The position numbers and the translations under genes were made by a program. Source: Enterococcus larvae (GTDB lineage Bacteria > Bacillota > Bacilli > Lactobacillales > Enterococcaceae). Taken from it: DNA of 64,000 nt. Where the stretch lies: positions 248,001 to 312,000 of the forward strand of contig NZ_JAEDXU010000004.1 of NCBI RefSeq assembly GCF_017830045.1. Direction: 5' to 3'. A model generated the notes under the pieces. It did not search any database. It worked only from the letters and a program-made list of their open reading frames with translations, and was not told the DNA's origin. This document shows, piece by piece, positions 28,616-35,855 of this stretch; positions within the stretch are counted from its first letter, which is position 1; each line of letters starts with the position of its first letter.

Positions 28616-29572
28616 ATGAAATTATTCAATAAATACACTGCTTTAGGCTTATCTTTATTAGTAGGCGGATCACTACTTGCCGCCTGCGGTTCAACTGATT
28701 CTTCATCAGATAGCACAACAGAAAGTACTTCTGCAAAAGAACGAGTAATGACTGATGCTCTAGGCAATGAAGTAACGATTCCAGCGAATCCAAAGAAGAT
28801 CATCGGAAGCTATTTGGAAGACTATCTGGTTGCATTGGATGTGACGCCTGTTGCCCAATGGACAGTTAACAACTCAAGCATTCAAGATTATCTACAGGAT
28901 GAACTAGACGGGATACCTACAATTTCATATGACTTGCCGTACGAAGAAGTCCTAAAATATGAACCCGACCTATTATTGGTTAGCTCTTCTGCGCTTGTAG
29001 AAGGTGGAAAATACGATGAATACAGTAAAATCGCACCAACCTATGTGGTAAAAAATGGTGACGATGTCACTTGGAGAGATCAACTCTTAGATGTCGGTGC
29101 TGTTTTAGACAAAGAGGACGAGGCTGAAGCAGTCCTTTCTGACTACGATACTCTTGCAGAAAAAACAAAAGAAGAACTGGCTGATAAAGCAGGAGATCAA
29201 TCTGCTGCAGTTCTATGGATCACAAATAATCAAGCATTCATGGTTGGAGAAACTCGGTCAAGTGGTGCTGTTCTTTATGGGGATCTTGGCTTGAAGGTAC
29301 CTGACTTGGTCAAAGAAATTTCAGCATCTGCCACAGCGGATTGGAGTAGCGTCTCTTTAGAAAAGCTGGCTGAATTGGATGCCGACAACCTTTTCGTCAT
29401 CAACAGCGACGAAGCAGATCCATTCTTCCAAGAAGAGGTTTGGAAAAATCTCCCTGCTGTCAAAAATGATAAAGTCTTCACCTTCGGAGGAGATTCAGGC
29501 TGGCTATACAACGGTCCTATCGCTTACACAAAGATCATCGAAGATGTGAAAACATCCTTGCTGGGTGAATAG
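28616..29572 (+). CDS. Iron-siderophore-binding lipoprotein
   Basis: A 318-aa substrate-binding protein: signal with lipobox LLAACG (Cys24 region), a short S/T/D linker, then a FecB/TroA-like two-lobe domain beginning VMTDALGNEVTIPANPKKII. The glutamates LEDYLVALD and VWKNLPAVKNDKVFTF region are typical of the class III binding proteins that contact both permeases. Divergent from the ABC operon and separately Fur controlled. A GGGAGAG site precedes the ATG. Confidence 0.92.
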   Translation: MKLFNKYTALGLSLLVGGSLLAACGSTDSSSDSTTESTSAKERVMTDALGNEVTIPANPKKIIGSYLEDYLVALDVTPVAQWTVNNSSIQDYLQDELDGIPTISYDLPYEEVLKYEPDLLLVSSSALVEGGKYDEYSKIAPTYVVKNGDDVTWRDQLLDVGAVLDKEDEAEAVLSDYDTLAEKTKEELADKAGDQSAAVLWITNNQAFMVGETRSSGAVLYGDLGLKVPDLVKEISASATADWSSVSLEKLAELDADNLFVINSDEADPFFQEEVWKNLPAVKNDKVFTFGGDSGWLYNGPIAYTKIIEDVKTSLLGE

Positions 29573-29619
29573 AAAACTATGTACTATTTCCCTAATCATA
29601 TATAGTTAAAAATATGAAG

Positions 29620-29665
29620 AAGCTGAACTGATTTGGAGTTAACATCCAAAATCAATTCAGCTTTT
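29620..29665 (+). terminator. Terminator after binding-protein gene
   Basis: Stem of about 17 bp (29620-29637 with 29645-29663) followed by TTTTCTT. May also stop transcription arriving from the toxin locus on the minus strand. Confidence 0.8.
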
Positions 29666-29705
29666 CTTGCTTGTTCAAGCATTATAGGCAGCGAATAATA
29701 CACAT

Positions 29706-29815
29706 CTATGCATGATCATCTTTGATTCCATGCTCTACTATATAATTCTTTTTCAAAATCATGTATTCTTCATTATCTTCTTTTTAGCAATATTCTCCCA
29801 TTCTTTTACATGTAT
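29706..29815 (-). pseudogene. Remnant of immunity gene 3' end
   Basis: About 110 bp clearly related to the last third of the immunity gene at 33102-33458: it still encodes the equivalents of EEYMILKKNY and HGIKDD before a TAG, but an internal deletion and changes break the frame and the 5' part is gone. Confidence 0.7.
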
Positions 29816-29860
29816 TCCCTTTCTCAGAGTTCAACGATTCTACTCCATAAAGCTAACTCG

Positions 29861-30376
29861 TTAGTTATATATGCATATATTATCACCAAACAACTCCAAA
29901 CCTGCTTTCATAACATTCCTAATCTTAATAATTTCATTATCGTTCCATTCAGGGACATATTCTTTTCCAGAAGTATTGATTGTCGGTAGGTTATTTCCAT
30001 GAAAGAGCTTAACATAAATATTATCGTAATCATTACCATTACCAATAAAAATTTTCTTGATAGAAAAGGATACATCATCAAAAAAATTCCATAAAGTCAA
30101 AAACTCTGAATTATCAAAAGCTATTTGTTTTTCATTTAACCAATGTGCCAATTTATCTAAATCAATTGTTTCTTCTGCCATGTCGCTTTCTTCTAAATCA
30201 ATTTTGTTCCTTTTTACATACTTCTCAATGTCTTCTTTATTTTGAAAAAGCAGGATTTTTTCTTGCTCACTAACATAAAAATCTTTTTCATCAATACATT
30301 CTATAACGTATTGTTTCAATTGCTTATATATAAGCAATTGATATAAATATACTGTTTCTTCATCGTTATAATCCAA
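29861..30376 (-). CDS. Putative immunity protein of orphan toxin cassette 3
   Basis: A 171-aa acidic soluble protein (MDYNDEETVYLYQLLIYKQLKQ ... GLELFGDNICIYN) with no recognised family. It starts 13 bp after the decayed toxin cassette at 30389-30690, the position immunity genes hold in the other modules here. A GGAGG site (30382-30388 on the minus strand) precedes the ATG. Function as immunity is inferred from position only. Very AT-rich, as are the neighbouring immunity genes, which supports acquisition with the toxin module. Confidence 0.6.
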   Translation of the reverse strand: MDYNDEETVYLYQLLIYKQLKQYVIECIDEKDFYVSEQEKILLFQNKEDIEKYVKRNKIDLEESDMAEETIDLDKLAHWLNEKQIAFDNSEFLTLWNFFDDVSFSIKKIFIGNGNDYDNIYVKLFHGNNLPTINTSGKEYVPEWNDNEIIKIRNVMKAGLELFGDNICIYN

Positions 30377-30388
30377 TTATTTCCCTCC

Positions 30389-30690
30389 TCATTTGAAACC
30401 TCTATCTCCATATTTTTTAAGTTTCTTTAATTCTGGATTTTTTTATTCCAGTTTCCCTTTCCATATTTTCCATCCATTAATTTCTCAGCAAACCCATTTC
30501 CATTCTCATCAACGTATGGTCTTTCTCCTTCTGCCCTGTCATTTGCCTTTTTTTCCACTGCCAGATATAGGTGTCTTATATTCTTTTTTCTCACTCAATT
30601 GTATATTTGATGCATTCTTCATCTGATCCAGAAACTGCTGGCCAACCTTCAGTGCTCCCAGCCCTTTCACAAGCTTAACGGCATACTATT
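30389..30690 (-). pseudogene. Orphan LXG toxin cassette 3, frameshifted
   Basis: Begins with the shared LXG linker (KLVKGLGALKVGQQFLDQ) but with about 80 bp of the linker deleted. The toxin part reads ISGSGKKGK, then in another frame ANDRAEGERPYVDENGNGFAEKLM and DGKYGKGNWNK, and in a third frame PELKKLKKYGDRGFK before a TGA. This order (GERPYV..NG..FA.KLMD.KYG.GN ... KKYGDRGF) is that of a toxin tip common in Gram-positive polymorphic toxins. Two frameshifts and the truncated linker mean it is not made as it stands. Confidence 0.7.
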
Positions 30691-30730
30691 AAAAAAACCA
30701 AGCCGATTTCAGAATATCTCAACCAGCTTG
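30691..30730 (-). terminator. Cassette-junction terminator, copy A
   Basis: Minus-strand stem CAAGCTGG (30723-30730) with TCGGCTTG (30698-30705), two wobble pairs, followed by GTTTTTT. Same element as at 31795-31834 and 33052-33090. Confidence 0.75.
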
Positions 30731-30741
30731 ACTCTCCCCAT

Positions 30742-30912
30742 CTATTCAAGATCATCTTTGATTCCATGTTCTCTCGCAAATCATAGTCCATTATCTGCGT
30801 AAGCAAAGCTTATTCCACTGTGAACAATTTCTTCAAATGTCGATGCTTCGCTAAAAACGTGTTCCAAATTCAAAGCATCTGGGTAAAATATCTCAAACAA
30901 TACGTATTTCAT
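30742..30912 (-). pseudogene. Internally deleted immunity gene
   Basis: Near copy of 33102-33458: it starts MKYVLFEIFYPDALNLEHVFSEAS and keeps FEEIVHSGISFAYAD, then jumps to the terminal REHGIKDDLE and TAG after loss of about 190 bp, with a broken frame at the junction. Stands directly behind the immunity gene at 30959-31318. Confidence 0.75.
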
Positions 30913-30958
30913 TCACATCTCCAATAACAGACCTCAGTACTTTATTCGCTCGCTATAA

Positions 30959-31318
30959 CTAATTTTCTTTATCAAACTCCGCAAGAATTGAGTCCTTCAC
31001 AGCCATATACTCATTTACCGCTTCATCAATTTTTCTTACAGCTATTTCCTGCCATGCCTCAATCAACTTTTCCATTTTCGCTTCATAATTCTCTTCTTCG
31101 GGCTCTATCTCCATATCTCCACCAAAGCCTGCCATATCTTCAATGTTATAAACAATTCCTTTTTGACCCGCATAAGCTAACTCATTATCTGCATAGGTAA
31201 ATTTCACCTCTTTGTACATCAATTCTTCCAGATTTGATGTATGTGTAAGCACTTCTTCCAACTTCACTCGTTCATCATCAAAATAGACTTCTAATAATAC
31301 ATGCTTCATTCGCAGCAT
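30959..31318 (-). CDS. Immunity protein paralogue 1 (cassette 2)
   Basis: A 119-aa protein, MLRMKHVLLEVYFDDERVKLEE at the start and EEYMAVKDSILAEFDKEN-like at the end, with the central motif KGIVYNIEDMAGFGGDMEIEPEEE. It is a close paralogue of the proteins at 33505-33858 and 33102-33458; the first follows the full LXG toxin. Placed 18 bp after toxin cassette 2, so it most likely neutralises the RelE-like tip encoded there. The start at 31318 is chosen because AGGTG lies 6 bp upstream. No named family recognised; small acidic alpha/beta protein. Confidence 0.7.
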   Translation of the reverse strand: MLRMKHVLLEVYFDDERVKLEEVLTHTSNLEELMYKEVKFTYADNELAYAGQKGIVYNIEDMAGFGGDMEIEPEEENYEAKMEKLIEAWQEIAVRKIDEAVNEYMAVKDSILAEFDKEN

Positions 31319-31336
31319 TCAATACACCTCATTTTA

Positions 31337-31791
31337 TTAATAGTTATGTTTCGGTAAAAAATCCTTTACTCTTATATTTCCATTTGAGTCTTTTTCGTAC
31401 GTTAGTCTTCCACTTCCCCTACGCGGACCAAACCCTTTTATGTCTATCCCTCGCTCTCCACGCCTATCATAACCGAGAGCATGATCATTCAAACCAGTTT
31501 TATCTCCCTTTGCCAATTTATCCAACGCTTTATCTAATGCTTTCTTTTGCTCAGGGGAAAGCTTCTTTATCTTCCGCTGAACATTTTTAGGTATCTCAAT
31601 TTCAACCTCTTCAGCATCGCTCCTAGATATCGTGATACCATTCTTCATCTGATCCAGAAACTGCTGACCAACCTTTAGTGCTCCCAGCCCTTTCACAAGC
31701 TTGTCTATAGCACCCAGGTTTCCAAATATTCCGGCTCCTGGAAGATAGGTCACTTCATTTTTGATGATCTTCAGTTCTTTTACGGTATACT
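31337..31791 (-). CDS. Orphan LXG toxin cassette 2, RelE-like tip, no LXG head
   Basis: Homology to the full LXG toxin begins exactly at 31791 and covers the linker (YLPGAGIFGNLGAIDKLVKG, LGALKVGQQFLDQMKNG) and the tip (VQRKIKKLSPEQKKALDKAL, GLNDHALGYDRRGERGIDIKG, GSGRLTYE, VKDFLPKHNY). The tip order of two helices followed by strands and a terminal HNY resembles RelE/ParE-type toxins. From the first possible start (a GTG at 31753) it is 138 aa, but that start has no ribosome binding site and a terminator lies just upstream. It is therefore probably a silent donor for recombination into the full toxin gene rather than an expressed protein. Confidence 0.65.
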
Positions 31792-31794
31792 ATT

Positions 31795-31834
31795 TAAAAA
31801 ACCAAGCCGACTTCAGAATATCTCAATCAGCTTG
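31795..31834 (-). terminator. Cassette-junction terminator, copy B
   Basis: Minus-strand stem CAAGCTGA (31827-31834) with TCGGCTTG (31803-31810), then GTTTTTTAAA. Lies directly upstream of cassette 2. Confidence 0.8.
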
Positions 31835-31845
31835 ACTCTCCTCAG

Positions 31846-31877
31846 TTATTCAAGATCATCTTTGATTCCATGTTCTG
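31846..31877 (-). pseudogene. 32-bp remnant of immunity gene end
   Basis: Encodes EHGIKDDLE and TAA, identical to the end of the gene at 33102-33458. Only this tail is left, fused to the junction terminator. Confidence 0.65.
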
Positions 31878-31900
31878 CACTCTATTGCATCGTTATGATT

Positions 31901-31944
31901 AAAAAGCTGACTAAATTTCGGAATAGTTCAAATCCAGTCAGCTT
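31901..31944 (-). terminator. Terminator after immunity gene of cassette 1
   Basis: Stem AAGCTGACT (31904-31912) with AGTCAGCTT (31936-31944), T-run on the minus strand side. Confidence 0.8.
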
Positions 31945-31975
31945 CATTTGCTCGAACAGAAATCTTTTCATCCAA

Positions 31976-32503
31976 CTATTCGAATAGATATCTTCCTATC
32001 GTTACATCTTCTGGCTCTACATTCTCCAAACGAACCCCTTCTAATGGAATCCTTAAGTCGTCTGGATCTACTCTATCAAATTTTTCATCTAAATTTAGCA
32101 ATATATTACTAAATTTCTCTTCCAATTTTTCATTTTTAAATTGATCTAAGAGTACAATTCTCAATTTTCCCTCTTCCGGTATATACATTGCCTTATCCAT
32201 ATAAAAAAAAGGACTAATAGCAGAAATTTTTAAACTGATAAACTCAATGTAGCCGCGCTGAATCACTTCTTCTCTTGCTTTAACTGTAAAAAAAGATTTA
32301 CTTAACTGAATATCTTCCATAAACATATATGCAAAACAACGTCCATAATTAAAATCTGTCATATGCAGAAAAGTAATCCCGTCCATGTTATCTAGTAATA
32401 GATAATCTAATGTATCTATCTTTAAATAATTTCTCAGTGTATAACCATAATCGCCCTCATTCAAGGTTCTATTTACAAAATCTATTGCTAACTTACTTTT
32501 CAT
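31976..32503 (-). CDS. Putative immunity protein of toxin cassette 1
   Basis: A 175-aa protein beginning MKSKLAIDFVNRTLNEGDYG and ending LENVEPEDVTIGRYLFE; the middle (LLLDNMDGITFLHMTDFNYGRCFAYMFMEDIQ) has alternating hydrophobic strands. No family recognised. The ATG at 32503 is chosen over an in-frame start at 32524 because AGAGGA lies 6 bp before it. It starts 18 bp after the stop of toxin cassette 1 and has its own terminator, so it is taken as the partner immunity gene. Because it has its own ribosome binding site it could be expressed even if the toxin cassette is silent. Confidence 0.6.
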   Translation of the reverse strand: MKSKLAIDFVNRTLNEGDYGYTLRNYLKIDTLDYLLLDNMDGITFLHMTDFNYGRCFAYMFMEDIQLSKSFFTVKAREEVIQRGYIEFISLKISAISPFFYMDKAMYIPEEGKLRIVLLDQFKNEKLEEKFSNILLNLDEKFDRVDPDDLRIPLEGVRLENVEPEDVTIGRYLFE

Positions 32504-32520
32504 ATCATTTCCTCTTTCTA

Positions 32521-33047
32521 TCATTTGTGTATTGGATAACCATGAATATTTCCATACCGATCAGTATGAACTTTAATCCAGGTTTCCCCCTCACTGCCGA
32601 CAACTTTTCCCGTATCATATTCCTTTACTGTACCAAACTCCCCATTTCTATCTGGAACATCCTCCCCATTCATCCAACCTTCTTGAGTTTCAGGGACACC
32701 ATTAGTTCCTTCTGTCCAAGTATTTTTCTTTTCTCCTTTTTCCTTAGACTGATTATTATTTTTATGCCCTATAACATGCTTTCCTTGTTTTCCGGCTGCT
32801 ACTGGATTACCACCCTCTACACCGCCATCAACTTGTCTTTGGTGGGGAAGCTCATCAGTTCCATTAACTTCCCTTACCTTCACAAGACTCGGCGCATTCT
32901 TCATCTGATCCAGAAACTGCTGGCCAACCTTTAGTGCTCCCAGCCCTTTCACAAGCTTGTCTATAGCACCCAGGTTTCCAAATATTCCGGCTCCTGGAAG
33001 ATAGGTCACTTCATTTTTGATGATCTTCAGTTCTTTTACAGTATACT
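32521..33047 (-). CDS. Orphan LXG toxin cassette 1, type 50-like tip, no LXG head
   Basis: Starts at 33047 with the same linker breakpoint as cassette 2; about 160 bp of linker are almost identical to the full toxin. After QQFLDQMKNA the sequence changes to a different tip: RQVDGGVEGGNPVAAGKQGKH, VIGHKNN, then WTEGTNGVPETQEGWMNGE and TWIKVHTDRYGNIHGYPIHK. The GKQGKHVIGHKN motif resembles polymorphic toxin type 50 (Ntox50) domains; this is from memory and moderate. From the GTG at 33009 it would be 162 aa, but no ribosome binding site precedes that codon. Read as a silent toxin tip. Confidence 0.65.
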
Positions 33048-33051
33048 ATTT

Positions 33052-33090
33052 AAAAAGCCAAGCTGACTTCAGAATATCTCAATCAGCTTG
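33052..33090 (-). terminator. Cassette-junction terminator, copy C
   Basis: Minus-strand perfect stem CAAGCTGA / TCAGCTTG-type pairing (33083-33090 with 33059-33066) followed by CTTTTTAAA. Separates the expressed toxin-immunity unit from the silent cassettes. Confidence 0.8.
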
Positions 33091-33101
33091 ACTCTCCTCA
33101 G

Positions 33102-33458
33102 TTATTCAAGATCATCTTTGATTCCATGTTCTATCTTATAGTTCTTTTTCAAAATCATGTATTCTTCATAGGCCTCTTGCACTTTATTTTTAGCGATTTT
33201 CTCCCACTCTTTTTTCAACTGTACATTATGCTCATGGTAATCACTTAAGCTTGGATCGATATCCATATCTCCACAAAAACCAACAAAGTCTTCTAGCTTG
33301 TGTACAATACCATGTTCCCCAGCAAAACACAGTTTGTTTTCTGCGTAAGTAAAGCTAATTCCACTGTGAACAATTTCCTCAAATCTTGCTGCTTCGCTAA
33401 AAACGTGTTCCAAATTCAAAGCCTCTGGGTAAAATATCTCAAACAATACGTGTTTCAT
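33102..33458 (-). CDS. Immunity protein paralogue 3
   Basis: A 118-aa protein (MKHVLFEIFYPEALNLEHVF ... EEYMILKKNYKIEHGIKDDLE) related to 33505-33858 by the shared pattern GISFTYAxxxLxxAGxxGIVxxxEDxxGFxGDMxID. It has no adjacent toxin tip of its own, so it is probably an orphan immunity gene kept against a toxin tip used earlier or by relatives. A GGAGAGGTGA stretch directly precedes the ATG. Three decayed partial copies of this gene are scattered through 29706-31877. Confidence 0.7.
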   Translation of the reverse strand: MKHVLFEIFYPEALNLEHVFSEAARFEEIVHSGISFTYAENKLCFAGEHGIVHKLEDFVGFCGDMDIDPSLSDYHEHNVQLKKEWEKIAKNKVQEAYEEYMILKKNYKIEHGIKDDLE

Positions 33459-33504
33459 TCACCTCTCCAATAACAGACCTCAGTACTTTATTCGCTCGCT
33501 ATAA

Positions 33505-33858
33505 CTAATTTTCTTTATCAAACTCCGCCAGAACAGAGTCTTTCACTGCCATATACTCTTTCATTGCCTCATCAATTTTTTTCACAGCTATTTCTTGCCA
33601 TTTTTCAATCAGCTTTCCCCTCTTTGCCTCATAGTTTTCTTCTTCGGGATCTATCTCCATATCTCCGCCAAAACCTGCCAAATCTTCAATATTATAAACA
33701 ATTCCTTTCGAACCTGCATAAGCGAGCTCGTAAGGAGCATAGGTAAAACTAATACCACTCGCAACTAGCTCTTCAAAAGAAGTAGTATCATCAAATAATT
33801 TTTCTAGATCAAGCCCATCTTCATAATAGATTTCAAATAATACATGTACCATTTCCAT
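33505..33858 (-). CDS. Immunity protein paralogue 2, partner of the LXG toxin
   Basis: A 117-aa acidic protein starting MEMVHVLFEIYYEDGLDLEK with the motif SKGIVYNIEDLAGFGGDMEI. It starts 10 bp after the LXG toxin stop, the usual place for the cognate immunity gene, and has a GAGGA site 7 bp before the ATG. Its closest relative in the window (30959-31318) follows the cassette whose tip is also RelE-like, which supports a family matched to that toxin fold. Probably cytoplasmic; no signal peptide. Confidence 0.75.
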   Translation of the reverse strand: MEMVHVLFEIYYEDGLDLEKLFDDTTSFEELVASGISFTYAPYELAYAGSKGIVYNIEDLAGFGGDMEIDPEEENYEAKRGKLIEKWQEIAVKKIDEAMKEYMAVKDSVLAEFDKEN

Positions 33859-33868
33859 ATTTAATTCC

Positions 33869-35152
33869 TCATTTCTTATAGTTATGTCCTCTTATAACAT
33901 CTTTAAGTCTCAAACTACCATCTTTGAGCCTTTCGTATACCCCTCTGATCCCTCCTCTATTCCCACCAGTACCTTTTCCTTTTACATCAAAAGCTCTTTG
34001 ACCTTTTCTATCTCCTTGCAAAGCATGGTCATTCAAACCAGTCTTATCTCCTTTAGATAATTTGTCTAATGCTTCATCGAATATTTTTTTCTGTTCAGGC
34101 GAAAGTTTCTTTATCTTCCGTTGAACATCTTTGGGTATCTCAATTTCAACCTCTTCAGCATCGCTCCTAGATATCGTGATACCATTCTTCATCTGATCCA
34201 GAAACTGCTGGCCAACCTTTAGTGCTCCCAGCCCTTTCACAAGCTTGTCTATAGCACCCAGGTTTCCAAATATTCCGGCTCCTGGAAGATAGGTCACTTC
34301 ATTTTTGATGATCTTCAGTTCTTTTACGGTATACTGGTCCTTTGCCAGATGTTCTCCGTATTCTTCCAACAGAGCATAAAGCTCCGGATGGTCTTTTTTG
34401 GATAGTCGCTGACCGTCTTTGATGATTGTCCAACTCTTTCCATATTTGCCGCCATACTCTATACATTCTATCTCATAAGCATTCAATCGTGCCAGTCTCT
34501 TTTGGATCTCCTGCTTGTTTCGCTCTTCTCTTTCCCGCCAAGCTTCATTGATCGGCTTCGTCCATGATAGGTTCAGCTTTGAAATATCAAAGGTGCCAGT
34601 GCTTGGATTCCATGCTGTACAGTTTTCGATAGCTGATAAGCCTTGTTCCAAGTTATCCAGATTCGCTTCCACCTCGGAAAAGATTCCTGTGGATTTCGCA
34701 TCAAAGCTGTAGAGATCGTTCAGCTTTTCCTCCAGCTTGCCAATACCCTCTTGCATACGCATATAGGCTTGTTCCATACGCTGGTTGGTCTTCTCTTCCT
34801 TGTTCAGCACCTCCGCATAGGATTTCAACAGGTTCTGTCCCTGTTGGATTTGTGCCTTCAACCGATCTTCCTCTACATCACAGGTATCCACCATCGCTTG
34901 AAATTCCTCCGGGAATTTCGTATGGGCTTCGATCATGGACTCCCCCACCAAAATCAGCGCACTGCTGATAGGCGGATAGACCGCCGTGAAATACCGTTTT
35001 GCTGATTTATACGTTTCACCAGATAGCGGTGCCCTTAAAAAGGTATTGATACTATCCTTCAAAGTGCCGGCATGTTGAATGTAAGCATTGGCGACGGATA
35101 CCGCCGAACTGCTTTGTGCCTGAACCTCTCCAATATAAAAATTGATACTCAA
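33869..35152 (-). CDS. LXG-domain T7SS toxin with RelE-like C-terminal tip
   Basis: A 427-aa polymorphic toxin. Residues 1 to about 215 are the helical LXG targeting domain (MSINFYIGEVQAQSSSAVSV, long coiled-coil with KEEKTNQRMEQAYMRMQEG). A middle region (215-322) ends in the linker YLPGAGIFGNLGAIDKLVKG. The tip (about 335-427: VQRKIKKLSPEQKKIFDEAL, GLNDHALQGDRKGQRAFDVKG, VYERLKDGSLRLKDVIRGHNYKK) resembles the RelE/ParE fold, so an RNase or gyrase target is possible; this is inference. It overlaps the upstream partner gene by 4 bp and is followed by an immunity gene. It should be exported by a T7SS encoded outside the window and act in rival cells. Confidence 0.82.
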   Translation of the reverse strand: MSINFYIGEVQAQSSSAVSVANAYIQHAGTLKDSINTFLRAPLSGETYKSAKRYFTAVYPPISSALILVGESMIEAHTKFPEEFQAMVDTCDVEEDRLKAQIQQGQNLLKSYAEVLNKEEKTNQRMEQAYMRMQEGIGKLEEKLNDLYSFDAKSTGIFSEVEANLDNLEQGLSAIENCTAWNPSTGTFDISKLNLSWTKPINEAWREREERNKQEIQKRLARLNAYEIECIEYGGKYGKSWTIIKDGQRLSKKDHPELYALLEEYGEHLAKDQYTVKELKIIKNEVTYLPGAGIFGNLGAIDKLVKGLGALKVGQQFLDQMKNGITISRSDAEEVEIEIPKDVQRKIKKLSPEQKKIFDEALDKLSKGDKTGLNDHALQGDRKGQRAFDVKGKGTGGNRGGIRGVYERLKDGSLRLKDVIRGHNYKK

Positions 35153-35541
35153 CTCTTTTCCCCCTTTTTATCTTTCATCTCCTTCAACTGATTGTTTTCT
35201 CCCAACAACAAGCTTCGTCTCTCACTAAGAAGCGCTTCTTCTTTTATAGTAAGAGCTTTTGCCTCTTCGTAAAGAGCCTCCCGTTCTTCCTCCAACTCTG
35301 CCAAGTTTTTTCTCTGAAGAAAGGACAGCTCTTCTTCCATTTCTGCAAAATAATCGTGATGCTCTCCCCTATTTGTATAAATGAGTTCATTTAGATACGC
35401 TTCTTGTTTTTTCGCCAATAGGCGATAATCGTTTTCTCGTTCCTCCAGCTTCCATGACGCTTTGCGATTTTTCTCCTGATTCGCAACTACTGCTGAAAGC
35501 TGTTTTAGAATAGCCAGCTCCTGATCCTCTACCTCTCTCAT
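35149..35541 (-). CDS. LXG-associated coiled-coil partner (DUF3958/DUF5082-like)
   Basis: A 130-aa, highly charged, all-helical protein (two long coiled-coil stretches, about 5-50 and 65-120). Position between a small WXG100-like gene and the LXG toxin matches the second targeting partner (Lap type) of LXG effectors, which pairs with the LXG domain to form the T7SS export signal. Overlaps both neighbours by 4 bp, so all three are translationally coupled and probably form one complex. The family name is tentative. Confidence 0.75.
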   Translation of the reverse strand: MREVEDQELAILKQLSAVVANQEKNRKASWKLEERENDYRLLAKKQEAYLNELIYTNRGEHHDYFAEMEEELSFLQRKNLAELEEEREALYEEAKALTIKEEALLSERRSLLLGENNQLKEMKDKKGEKS

Positions 35542-35855
35542 GAGGAGCCGCCTGTACCAGGACCGGAAAGGATACTGAATCCATCAAATTTCTGACCCAG
35601 CTTTTGATCAATGGCAGAAAACTCTTGTGCCACCGAATGAATATTATTGCCGTCTCTTGCCAAAGCATTGGAAATCCGCTGCCCTGATTGAACCGTTCTC
35701 TGAATACTACTCTTTGCGTTATTGTTTCCTGATACGGTGGTTCGACTACTGCTGTTTCCTGTTGTCGACACACTGGCTAATGCACTGGCAGCTTGACTCA
35801 TTCTCTGTGAGGCAGCGGCTGCAACCCCCAACTTAACTGATACTTCACTCATCAT
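35538..35855 (-). CDS. LXG-associated small helical partner (DUF3130/TIGR04197 type)
   Basis: A 105-aa WXG100-sized protein, low in hydrophobic residues, with Ser/Ala/Asn-rich N-terminus (VKLGVAAAASQRMSQAASAL), a central TTVSGNNNAKSSIQ and a FSAIDQKLGQKF helix; these fit the TIGR04197/DUF3130 family found before LXG genes. Start either at 35855 or 35852 (ATGATG); AAAGGAGG is 6 or 9 bp away. First gene of the toxin operon. Confidence 0.78.
   Translation of the reverse strand: MMSEVSVKLGVAAAASQRMSQAASALASVSTTGNSSSRTTVSGNNNAKSSIQRTVQSGQRISNALARDGNNIHSVAQEFSAIDQKLGQKFDGFSILSGPGTGGSS

Noticed and set aside
31337-31753. GTG at 31753 (and 33009) as true start of toxin tips
   Set aside because: The codon lies within the shared linker, has no ribosome binding site, and equals an internal valine of the full LXG toxin; a terminator lies directly upstream. 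Treated as silent cassettes instead of expressed genes.
32410-32934. 174-aa plus-strand reading frame over the toxin cassette
   Set aside because: Antisense shadow of cassette 1 and its immunity gene, no ribosome binding site, composition of complemented coding sequence.
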